From CAZBRS01 sp964494475 (GTDB lineage Bacteria; Myxococcota_A; UBA9042; CAZBRS01): a DNA stretch of 64,000 nucleotides. A program made the translations under genes and the position numbers. Within the stretch, counting starts at the first letter, position 1. Each line of letters starts with the position of its first letter. Of this stretch, positions 52,870-61,400 are shown in pieces. Where the stretch lies: NCBI GenBank assembly GCA_964494475.1, contig CAZBRS010000018.1, positions 1-64,000 on the forward strand. The letters run 5' to 3'. Under the pieces are notes generated by a model. That model had not been told where the DNA came from, did no database searches, and saw nothing but the letters and a program-made list of their open reading frames with translations.

Positions 52870-54333
52870 ATGACGAGAAGCGGGTTCGAATCCTCCTTCG
52901 GTCTCTTCGTGATCCTGCTCACCGGCCCATGGCTCGCGGGGGCGTGTTCGGCCGAGGGCACGGCGAGCGCCGACGTGACCACGGCTCCGGATCTGGTCGT
53001 CGTGCCCGCCGGCTTCGACGGTGACGCCTTGCTGGGCACCCTGGACTCCACGGGGTGCTTCGACCTTTGCACCTGGATCGGCGCCGAGTTGCTGGACGAG
53101 GCTCCGGTGAGCATCTGCTCCTCCGTGGACTACTGCCTGTCGTTCTGCGCCCTCGCGCCGAAGCTGGCGACCCGGCCGTGCGACGTCAGCCTGGCCGAGT
53201 TCGCCACGTGCATGGACGCCGCCGGAGCCTCGCCGTGCACGAATCCGACCGACTCCCTCGACAGTCCCGCGTGCTTCGGGGTCTGGGCCTGCATGATGCT
53301 GCCCGGCGACACGGTCAAGGTGGCCGAGATCGAGCACCTGGCGATGCGGCTCCTCTGCGACGAGTTGAGCCTGGCCATGGGCGTGCCGTTCTCGCCGACC
53401 CCGCAGCCGACGTGGTCGGAGTGCGTCTCTTCCCTCCTGGGCTTCGCGTGCCGCTGCACCGCCGAGGACCCGGCCGGTCTTTCGGCAGGCTGCGCGGTGA
53501 CCGTCGGTGACGCGCTCGCGTGCATCGACCTCGCGAAGCCCGGAGACCTGCCGGACAGCCCGGGCTGCGCTCCCTTCCGGACCCAGGTCTCCGGGGCCTA
53601 CGATCCGGACGCCCACCTCGTCGATCTCGACTGCGTGCAGGTCCGGAAGCTGTGCCAGGATTCCATCCCCGAGCAGGGCAACCTGCCCGAGAGCCCTGCG
53701 TGCAAGCCCGAGAACGGCGTCCTCGATGCAGATTACCGGGCCCCCGTGGAGACCTGCATCGCCTCGGTCGGCTCCCTTCGCTGCCACTGCGACGCCAACC
53801 CGGCGGGACCCGGCTGCGACGCGGGCATCGACCGGCTGCAGTCGTGCATCGCCGACAGCTACGTGGACGGATGTGCCTATCTCGGCAGCGGCGTCTGCAT
53901 CGCGCCGGGCAACCAGGCCTCGGGGATCCCGGGCGACGTGAAGATCTCGGAGGCCTCTGCCGACCTCCTCGAGCAATGGTGCTCGTGGCGCGTCTGCTTC
54001 GGCGGAGGGCCGGACTTCGCGGGCCACGGATGCGTGAGCGGTGCGTTCGCGACGCAGGTGCCGGACGTGGCCGGGTGCGTCGAGGACCTGACGTACCACT
54101 TCGCTGCCTGCGACGTGACGATCGCCGACGTGGAGCAGTGCCTGTACGCCGTCCACACGAGCGATTCCTGCGAGCGCCTGGCCACGTTCGGCGCCTGCAC
54201 CTCCGTCGAGAACAAGGCGCTCGCGTACTCGGTGTGCCACTACCTGTACTACGAACCTTGTGACGCGGTCGTCAACTGCCTCGCCGCCGGCTGGGACATC
54301 CCCCTGCAGCCGCCCGACGGCTACTCCCTGTGA
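52870..54333 (+). CDS. Cys-rich lipoprotein of unknown function
   Basis: A 487-residue secreted lipoprotein with signal ending LAGAC (Cys26). The mature chain has more than 30 Cys in recurring patterns such as CFDLCTWIG, CSSVDYCLSFC, CRCTAEDP, CHCDANPAGPGCD, implying multiple disulfides. No known domain is recognised. An in-frame GTG at 52861 is an alternative start. The stop overlaps the next gene's start (GTGA), so the two lipoproteins are made together and may form one envelope complex. Confidence 0.75.
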   Translation: MTRSGFESSFGLFVILLTGPWLAGACSAEGTASADVTTAPDLVVVPAGFDGDALLGTLDSTGCFDLCTWIGAELLDEAPVSICSSVDYCLSFCALAPKLATRPCDVSLAEFATCMDAAGASPCTNPTDSLDSPACFGVWACMMLPGDTVKVAEIEHLAMRLLCDELSLAMGVPFSPTPQPTWSECVSSLLGFACRCTAEDPAGLSAGCAVTVGDALACIDLAKPGDLPDSPGCAPFRTQVSGAYDPDAHLVDLDCVQVRKLCQDSIPEQGNLPESPACKPENGVLDADYRAPVETCIASVGSLRCHCDANPAGPGCDAGIDRLQSCIADSYVDGCAYLGSGVCIAPGNQASGIPGDVKISEASADLLEQWCSWRVCFGGGPDFAGHGCVSGAFATQVPDVAGCVEDLTYHFAACDVTIADVEQCLYAVHTSDSCERLATFGACTSVENKALAYSVCHYLYYEPCDAVVNCLAAGWDIPLQPPDGYSL

Positions 54334-56513
54334 TTCGGCGCGCCGTCCTCCTCCTCGCGGCCGTGGTGGCCTGCTCCGGGCCGCCCGGCGCGACGGAAGA
54401 CGGGGGCGCCCTCGGCGACGGCGGACGTGACGAAGAGACCGCCGGCAAGGTGCCCTACCTCACGCGACTGCCCACCGTCGAGGCGTTCGAGGCGGTGGCG
54501 GCGGGCGGTCGCGAGGTCAAATACCTCGCTCCTCTCGCGGGCTCTGCGACGACGCCTCCGCTCGTCGAGCCCTGCTACTTTCAGAACATGGACCTGTTCC
54601 CCTGGCACCTCGATTTCCTGAAGTCGTTCCCGGAGACCGAGGCCAGCACGATGGCCGAGTACTCTGCCTGGGTGCTCCGCGGCCCGACGCGCCGCTGGTG
54701 GGGAGGCTCCCTTCGCCGCTGGCCCGCCGTCGCCCACCCCGTGACGCGCCAACCCGGGCTCGTCACGTTCCAGGTCTACAACGAGGACGTGGCGGGGAAT
54801 CCCTTCCCCCTCACGGGCATCACCGAGCTCGCGGAGACCTTGAAGACCTGCGCCGGGTTTGCGGCCGATCGGCTGGCGTTTCTCCCCCTCGGGACGAGTC
54901 AGCTCCAGGTGGCGGAGTTCTACCGGGAGGTGCTGGCCGCGAAGGGCGTCACGGTGGTCCTGCCGGAAGATCTGGCCGCGGCGTCCGGCGTCGACATCCT
55001 GGTCGAGGGGGAAGCCTACGGCTACCTGAACGTCGTCCCGGACGGACAGGCTCTCGAGGACTACGGGCCCCGGGACGTCGTCGTGGTGCGCAGCGCGCCC
55101 TCGGACCTGTCCATCGTGGCCGCGCTCATCACGGCGGATCCGCAGAACGAGTTCAGCCACGTGAACCTCCGCCTGGGCGAGAAGGGCATCCCGAACGCGT
55201 CGATTCCGGGGATCTATACCTGGCCGGACCTCGACGCGAAGCAATCCCTGCTCGTCCACGTCGTGGCCGGGGAGAGCTCCGTCGAGATCCGGCTCGCCGC
55301 GCTCGAGGACGCAGAACGGTTCTGGGACTCCACCCGGCCCGCCTCCATCTCGGTCGTGTCGGACCTGGCTCCCGTCGCCCTGCGCGGATACGACGAGCTC
55401 CGCTTCGGCGATGCCCCGGCGTTCGGAGCCAAGGCCGCGAACCTGGGCGAGCTTCACTCCATCCTCGCCCCGCAGGCTCGCGTCGAGGGGTTCGGAGTTC
55501 CCGTCTCGCACTACCGGAGGTTCGTCGACGAGCGGGGAGTCCAGGCCGCCATCGAGCTCATGGTGGCCTCGCCGGCCACCTTCACCGACGCCGACCTCCG
55601 CCGTGCGGCGCTGAGGTCGATCCGGGACAAGATCCGCGAGGCTCCGCTGCTCCCGGAGTTCGAGGCCGCGCTCCGTCTGCGCTTGGCCGACGTCTATGGG
55701 CCGGGGGTCGGGACGCTTCGGGTGCGGTTCCGCAGCAGCTCGAACTCCGAAGACCTGTCCGTGGCGAGCGGCGCCGGCCTGTACGCTTCGCGAAGCGGAT
55801 GCCTCGCCGACGACGACGACGCCGATGACGCCGGACCCTCCGCGTGCCTGGGCGCCATCGAGCGGGCCGAGCTCGAACGCCTGCTCGATCTGCGCCTGAA
55901 AGAGCAGGAGGACTGCCCGGACTGCCCCTGGCTCGCCGACGTCATCGCGGATCTCGAGGAGGATCTGACCGAGGAGAAGACGGTCGCGGATGCCGTGCGC
56001 AAGGTGTGGGCCAGCCTGTGGAGCGACCAGGCGTTTCAGGAGCGAGAGTACTGGGGGATCGATCATCGCGCCGCCACCATGGCGATCGCCGTGAACCCGA
56101 CGTTCGTCCTCGAGACGCGGGACGCGATCGCCGTGACGGGGCTGCCCGCGAGCGACGGGACGACGCTGGTCCGGGTGATCACGGTCGTTGCGCCCGAGAG
56201 CGTCGCAGAGCCGCTGGATCCGCGGGTCGTGGCCGAGGTCCTGACGTTCAGGAGAGCGGTCGGAGATCCCACCCCCCACGACGTGTCCGTCCTCGTGCCG
56301 TCTTCCCAGGTCGCGGGAGCGATGCCGCTCTGGACGGACGAGGAGGTCGCGAAGCTGGCCGGCCTGCTCTTCACGGCGCACGATCACTTCGCGAGCCTTC
56401 CCTGGACGGGCGCCGCCCCCACGAGCTTCGACATCGAGATCAAGAAGGACGTCGAGGGGCGGCTCGTCCTGAAGCAGGCGCGGCCCTATCTCCTCGATCC
56501 CTGGACACTCTAG
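54330..56513 (+). CDS. Lipoprotein with PEP/pyruvate-binding (PPDK N-terminal-like) domain
   Basis: A 727-residue lipoprotein, GTG start, signal MIRRAVLLLAAVVAC (Cys15). From about residue 365 it contains an ATP-grasp-type PPDK/PEP-synthase N-terminal domain: GAKAANLGELHSI, GFGVPVSHYRRFVDE, LRVRFRSSSNSEDL and, near the end, DIEIKKDVEGRLVLKQARP. Residues 30-350 include a region (EFSHVNLRLGEKGIPNASIPG) like the swivelling phosphohistidine domain, but the usual His-containing TSHxA motif is not evident (FSHVN is). Attachment of such a domain to an exported lipoprotein is odd because ATP is absent outside; it may be a binding module. Coupled to the preceding Cys-rich lipoprotein gene. Confidence 0.8.
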   Translation: MIRRAVLLLAAVVACSGPPGATEDGGALGDGGRDEETAGKVPYLTRLPTVEAFEAVAAGGREVKYLAPLAGSATTPPLVEPCYFQNMDLFPWHLDFLKSFPETEASTMAEYSAWVLRGPTRRWWGGSLRRWPAVAHPVTRQPGLVTFQVYNEDVAGNPFPLTGITELAETLKTCAGFAADRLAFLPLGTSQLQVAEFYREVLAAKGVTVVLPEDLAAASGVDILVEGEAYGYLNVVPDGQALEDYGPRDVVVVRSAPSDLSIVAALITADPQNEFSHVNLRLGEKGIPNASIPGIYTWPDLDAKQSLLVHVVAGESSVEIRLAALEDAERFWDSTRPASISVVSDLAPVALRGYDELRFGDAPAFGAKAANLGELHSILAPQARVEGFGVPVSHYRRFVDERGVQAAIELMVASPATFTDADLRRAALRSIRDKIREAPLLPEFEAALRLRLADVYGPGVGTLRVRFRSSSNSEDLSVASGAGLYASRSGCLADDDDADDAGPSACLGAIERAELERLLDLRLKEQEDCPDCPWLADVIADLEEDLTEEKTVADAVRKVWASLWSDQAFQEREYWGIDHRAATMAIAVNPTFVLETRDAIAVTGLPASDGTTLVRVITVVAPESVAEPLDPRVVAEVLTFRRAVGDPTPHDVSVLVPSSQVAGAMPLWTDEEVAKLAGLLFTAHDHFASLPWTGAAPTSFDIEIKKDVEGRLVLKQARPYLLDPWTL

Positions 56514-56629
56514 CGCGCGAGGCGCCCAGACCGTTGTCTGCGCGGACGACGCTGGAGATTTCGCGAATGCTGCGAACGAGTATTGTGGGGCGTCGAGATC
56601 GGGTCAAGCCCGTCTCGAAGTCACCTGCG

Positions 56630-56657
56630 TTGACGCGCCTGCCCTGGTCCGTATGCT
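56630..56657 (+). promoter_or_regulatory. Promoter upstream of the phosphopantetheinyl transferase gene
   Basis: TTGACG (56630-56635), a 16-nt spacer, TATGCT (56652-56657). It would leave a leader of about 110 bases; the 263-base gap 56514-56776 shows no other feature beyond a doubtful 32-codon frame. Confidence 0.5.
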
Positions 56658-56776
56658 GACCAGGGTCACGATCCGAGGCTCCGCGAGGTACCGCGCCGAC
56701 CTGGCAGGCAATCCGTTCGAGCGGAAGGCGATCGTCTCCAGGCGGCGGTGAGGATTCGAGCACGGGGGTGGCGTCG

Positions 56777-57499
56777 ATGTCCGTTCTGCGCGGGGCCGGA
56801 GGCGCGCTCGTGGTGGCCCGGTACGAGCCGGACGCGCTGGACCGCGAGCTCGACCGGGGAGCCGGCCTGGTCGGCGACGAGCGCGCGCTGGCGGGGCGGC
56901 TCGGACCGCGGCGCGCGCGCGACTTCGTGGCAGGTCGAAGGGCGTTGCGCGAGGCGGCCCTCGAGCTGGGCGCGCCGCTCGACGGGCCGATCCTCCGTAC
57001 GCCCCGCGGAGCTCCGCAGATGCCTCCGGGGTGGGTGGGGTCGGTCAGCCACAAGAGCGACGCCTCGGGGGTCCTGGCCGCCGCGTGGGTCGAGCGCGTC
57101 GCCCCGGCGTCGACGCCCGGCGGGCTGGGCGTCGACCTCGAGGTGCTGGGCGAGCCGCGCGTGGAGCTGGCCCGGTTGGTTCTCACGCCGACCGAGCGCG
57201 CCCTGGTCGACGCAGCGCCTCCCGCGCGACGCGGGTTCGAGACGCTGGCGCGGTTCTCGCTGAAGGAGGCCCTCTACAAGGCGCTCGACCCGTGGATCGG
57301 GCGGGACCTCGACTTCCTCGACGTCGCCCTCGTCGAGCTCACGGCCGGTCGCGCCACGGCACGGTTCGAGCGCGCGCTGGCCGCCGTTTCCCTCGAGACC
57401 GAGCTCTGGTGGTGGCTCGACGGGCCCGTGCTGGTCGCCGCCGCGCGGGCTTCGCCGGCTCGCGTCGCAGCTCACACCTCGGCCAGCAGCACCACGTAG
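56777..57499 (+). CDS. 4'-phosphopantetheinyl transferase (Sfp/EntD type)
   Basis: A 240-residue enzyme that attaches the phosphopantetheine arm of CoA to carrier proteins. Motifs: FVAGRRALREAA (about 50-61), SVSHK (89-93), GVDLE (118-122, Mg-binding Asp/Glu) and FSLKEALYKALDPW (160-173). No polyketide or peptide synthetase, acyl carrier protein or siderophore gene is nearby, so it may serve genes elsewhere. GTG 56768 is an alternative start. Its 3' end overlaps the convergent gene by 28 bases. Confidence 0.9.
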   Translation: MSVLRGAGGALVVARYEPDALDRELDRGAGLVGDERALAGRLGPRRARDFVAGRRALREAALELGAPLDGPILRTPRGAPQMPPGWVGSVSHKSDASGVLAAAWVERVAPASTPGGLGVDLEVLGEPRVELARLVLTPTERALVDAAPPARRGFETLARFSLKEALYKALDPWIGRDLDFLDVALVELTAGRATARFERALAAVSLETELWWWLDGPVLVAAARASPARVAAHTSASSTT

Positions 57500-57948
57500 T
57501 TCTTGCCGTGCTGCTTCGCGCACTTGGGGCAGCTCGTGTAGTACGCGAAGACCCGGCGGGCGGTCTTGCCGCGCGCGGCCACGAAGGCGGCCATCTCGCG
57601 CCGCCACGCGCCCTCCCGCCGGTAGGGGCCCTCGAAGACCTTGGCGAGGAAGGTGCCCGACAGGTGCGTCATGGCCGCCCCCGGTACGTCGCCGGTGGTG
57701 CCGAGGTAGACGTCCAGGCCCCAGGGCGAGCCCGCGTCGGCCAGCACGACCATGGCGGGGTCGGCGACCCCGGCGGCCTCGATGCGCGCCAGGTTCCGGA
57801 CCATCACGCCCCCGAAGTTCAGGGGAATGTAGAAGAGGCACCGCACGTGGTCGCGCACGAAGGGGCGCGCGCTCCACTGGAGCTCCTGCTCGTCCCAGGG
57901 CGCGGGGTCGAACGGCGGGCAGCACTCGGGCGTCGGCGCTTGGCTCAT
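57472..57948 (-). CDS. Small conserved protein of unknown function (often labelled hydrolase)
   Basis: A 158-residue cytosolic protein with ECCPPFDPAPWDEQEL near the start, VRCLFYIPLNFGGVMVRNLARI in the middle and YYTSCPKCAKQHGKNYVVLLAEV at the C-terminus. This pattern (N-terminal Cys pair, C-x2-C near the end) recurs in a conserved family of unknown function that databases often call 'hydrolase'. The C-terminal CPKC could bind a metal. ATG 57948 is preceded by AGGGGGAG; the frame opens 26 codons earlier. Convergent with the phosphopantetheinyl transferase gene. Confidence 0.75.
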   Translation of the reverse strand: MSQAPTPECCPPFDPAPWDEQELQWSARPFVRDHVRCLFYIPLNFGGVMVRNLARIEAAGVADPAMVVLADAGSPWGLDVYLGTTGDVPGAAMTHLSGTFLAKVFEGPYRREGAWRREMAAFVAARGKTARRVFAYYTSCPKCAKQHGKNYVVLLAEV

Positions 57949-58022
57949 GGGGCTCCCCCTCGTGGTTCCGACGCCGTGGCTTCGTTGGCTCTCTTCCACT
58001 GTGGACCGCGCCCGCGGCGTCG

Positions 58023-58334
58023 TCAAGGGAGCGCGGCCTCAGGGCCGGGCCGCAGCTGGATCAGGGTCGCGCCCCACCCGCCCGCGCCGGAGTCGGCTGT
58101 TCGGAACGACAGGACGGCGGGGTGACGCTGGAGCACGCCCTCGACGATGCGACGCTGCACACCCACGCCCTTGCCGTGGATCACCCGCACGCCGAGGATG
58201 CCCCGCGCGCGGCATTCGTCGAGGTACGTGGCCACCACGTCGGCCACGTCGCGGGGCCGGAACGTGTGCAGGTCGAGGGTGCCGTCGATGGGCACCTCGA
58301 CGGGCTCGCCGTCGTACGCGTCGTCGTCGGTCAT
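58023..58334 (-). CDS. Smr-domain protein (MutS2 C-terminal-like)
   Basis: A 103-residue stand-alone Smr domain. TLDLHTFRPRDVADVVATYL (19-38) contains the LDLH motif and VIHGKGVGVQRRIV (51-64) the HGKG motif; these are the nuclease-associated signature of Smr proteins. The C-terminal SGAGGWGATLIQL completes the fold. Smr domains nick or cut structured DNA or RNA. Close to the usual length of small bacterial Smr proteins. The 144-base gap upstream is shared with the divergent CotH-protein gene. Confidence 0.88.
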   Translation of the reverse strand: MTDDDAYDGEPVEVPIDGTLDLHTFRPRDVADVVATYLDECRARGILGVRVIHGKGVGVQRRIVEGVLQRHPAVLSFRTADSGAGGWGATLIQLRPGPEAALP

Positions 58335-58376
58335 GGACCACCTCGTGGCGAGGATACCACACCGGCCCTCGTTGGC

Positions 58377-58405
58377 TTGCGTCACCTCGGTCAACAGCGT
58401 ACGCT
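58377..58405 (+). promoter_or_regulatory. Possible promoter of the CotH/PASTA lipoprotein gene
   Basis: TTGCGT (58377-58382), a 17-nt spacer, TACGCT (58400-58405), about 70 bases before ATG 58479. Confidence 0.3.
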
Positions 58406-58478
58406 TTTCGGGCAGGCGACGACGGCCGGGCGCGCGGGCGCCCGATCGCACCGCTGCCCCCACCCGCTCGAGACGACC

Positions 58479-61400
58479 ATGCCACGATCCGTAGTGCTGG
58501 TTGCGCGCTTCTTCGGGTTGCTCGCGGCCACCACGCTCCTGGCGGCCTGCCAGGGCCACCGGGCGACGACCGGCGAGCCCGACGCCGATGCCCGCGTGGA
58601 GGACGCCACCTGCGGCGCCTCCGACTGCCATGACGCGGCCCCTGACGCACACGACGCGGCGCCCGACGGTCATGACGCGGCGCCCGATGGCCATGACGCG
58701 GCGCCCGATCTCCACGACGCGGCGCCCGATGGCCATGACGCGGCGCCCGAGATCGAGGACGCGACCCCCGAAGGTCATGACGCGACGCCTGAAACGGCCC
58801 CTGACACGGCCGACGCGGCGCCCGAGGGCCATGACGCGGCGCCCGACCTCCACGAGGTGGCGCCCGAGATCGATGACGCAGCGCCCGATCTCCACGAGGT
58901 GGCGCCCGATCTCCACGAAGTGGCGCCCGAGATCGAGGACGCGACCCCCGAAGATCACGACGCGGAGGTCGAGAGCGCTGACGCCGAGGTCGAGGCCCTC
59001 GACGCCGAGGGCGAGGCTCCCGACGTGGCCGTGGACGACTGCCCGGAGGACCCCGACAAGGTCGCTCCCGGCCTCTGTGGCTGCGGCGCGGTCGACACCC
59101 CGAACTGCGCCGAGATCCTGCCCCCGAACCCCGATCCGCCGGGTTGGCAGGACCCCCCCCACGCGACCGGCCCCACCTCGCTCGCCATGACGGTCGAGCC
59201 GCTCTCCGACCCGAGCGGCGTCGAGGTCTACTTCGCGTGCGTCGCGGGCCCCTGCCACGACAGCGGCTGGCAGGACGGCGACACGTACGAAGACACCGGC
59301 CTCGCCCCCGACCACGCCTGCGCGTACCGCGTGAGGGCCCGCGACAAGAGCCCGAACCAGAACGAGACCGCCTGGTCGCCGGAGGCGCTCGCGACCACCG
59401 AGCGCGACCCGGGCTACGCCGCGGGCCTCGAGGCGCGCTTCTTCGAGCTCGCGGGAGACGCGACGACGTTGCCCGACTTCGCCGGGTGGCCCGCCGACGT
59501 GGCGCGCCTCGACCCCGTGCTCGACTACTCCGCTTCGCCGTGGCCCTGGCCCGGCCTGGGTTCCGCCTTCGCCGCAGGTGTTGCCAGTCGCCACGCGGGC
59601 TTCCTGCGCGTCTCCGCGGCGGGGGTGGTCACGTTGGCGCTGGGGGGCGACGGCCTGGCTCGGCTCTGGCTCGACGGCGAGCCCCTCCTCGACCTCCCGG
59701 CCGCAGACCCCGGCGCCCTGGGGGCCTCGGCCAGCCGGTCCCTCGAGGTCGGCTACCACGCGCTGCGCGTCGACTTCCTCTCCACGGCCACGCCCGCGTC
59801 CCTGATGCTGTCGTGGCGGGGCCCGGAGTCGACGCCCGACGTGGTTCCGTCCACGGCCCTGTACCACGCCGACCCTCCCGACACGCAGCCGCCGGCGCCG
59901 AGCCCCCTGGCCTTCGAGATCCCCCCCACCGTGACGGGCCCCGCCTCCCTCACCATGACCGCCGTGGCCGCCACCGACGCGGCCGGCGTGCAGGTCGCCT
60001 TCCTGTGCGTGCAGGGCGGCGGACCGTCGAGCGGCTGGCAGGCCGACCGAAGGTACGAGGCCATCGGCCTCCAGCCGGGGACGGTCTACGGGTACCGCGT
60101 GGTCGCCCGTGACGTCGGCATGAACGACAACACCGGCCTGCCCTCGGCGGTCGGCTTCGCGACGACCGACACCTACGTGCCCGATCTCGTGGGGCTCGAG
60201 CGGTCCCTGGCCGAGGCGGCGCTGGCCGACGCCGCGTTGGTGCCCGGCGACGTGTCGAACGCGCACAGCGCCACGGTGCCCGCCGGCCGGGTGATCGAGC
60301 AGAGCCCGGTCGTGGGCGAGGTGCTCCCCGCCGGCGCGACGGTCTCGTTCGTGGTGTCGCAGGGGCCCGAGTTGGTCGAGGTGCCCGACGTGGTGGGCCT
60401 GACCGCTGCCGAGGCCTCTGGCGCGCTGGCGGCCGCCGGGCTCGCGGTGGGCCCGGTCACGTTCGCCGCCAGCTGCACCGAGGCGCCCGGCAGCGTGCTC
60501 AGCCAGCAGCCGCAGGCCGGCGGCACGGCGCCGAAGGGCGGGGCGGTCAGCCTGGTCGTGTCGCGCGGGCCCGAGCAGGTCGTCATCACCGAGCTCCTGT
60601 ACCACCCGGTGAAGGACGACGTGCTGCACGAGGAGTTCGTGGAGCTGTACAACCCCTGCGCCCACCCCGTGAACCTGGAGGGCTGGCAGGTGTTGGGCCT
60701 CGGGCCGTTCACCTTTGGCGCGGGGGCGTCGATCGAGGCCGGGGGGTACGTGGTGCTGGCCGAGGACGCCGACGCGTTCCTGGCGGCCTACGGGTTCGAG
60801 CCCGACGCCGTGGTCGCCGGGGCGTCGCTGGCCAACAGCGGCGAGCGCGTGGCGGTGACCACGGCCGCCGGGCTCGTCGTCGACACGGTCACCTACGACG
60901 ACGTGGCCCCGTGGCCGGTCACCCCCGACGGCCTGGGACCGTCGCTCGAGGTCGTCGACCCGTCCGAGGACAACGCCACGCCCCGCAACTGGCACGCCTG
61001 CGTCGCCGCCGCGGGGAGCACGCCGCGGGCGGTCAACAGCGTCGACGCCGAGGGCCTTCCGCCCTGGCTCAGCGAGGTCCGGCACGGGACGCCCGAGGTC
61101 GGAGCGCCGATCGAGGTGACCGCGCTCGTCGAGGACGCGACCACGGTCACCCTGACGTACGTGCTCGACTGGGGCACCCCCGCGAGCCTGGCCCTGCAGG
61201 ACGACGGTCAGAGCGCCGACGGCGAGGCCGGCGACGGGGTCTTCGGGGCGGTGCTCCCCGGCCAGGCGGTCGGCACGCTCGTGCGCTACCGCCTCGACGC
61301 CGTCGGGCCCACGGGCTCCATGGGCTACCCGCGCGACGACGACACGGTGATCTACACGGGCACGTACCTGGCGCCGCCGGTCGAGACCGATCTCGACGTG

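Noticed and set aside
56654..56752. A 32-codon frame in the leader of the phosphopantetheinyl transferase gene
   Set aside because: Arg-rich composition, overlaps the -10 element and no ribosome site; not supported as a gene or precursor peptide.
58626..58965. CRISPR-like regular repeats
   Set aside because: The 21-base units are contiguous, have no spacers, and are in frame with a lipoprotein gene; they are a coding minisatellite.
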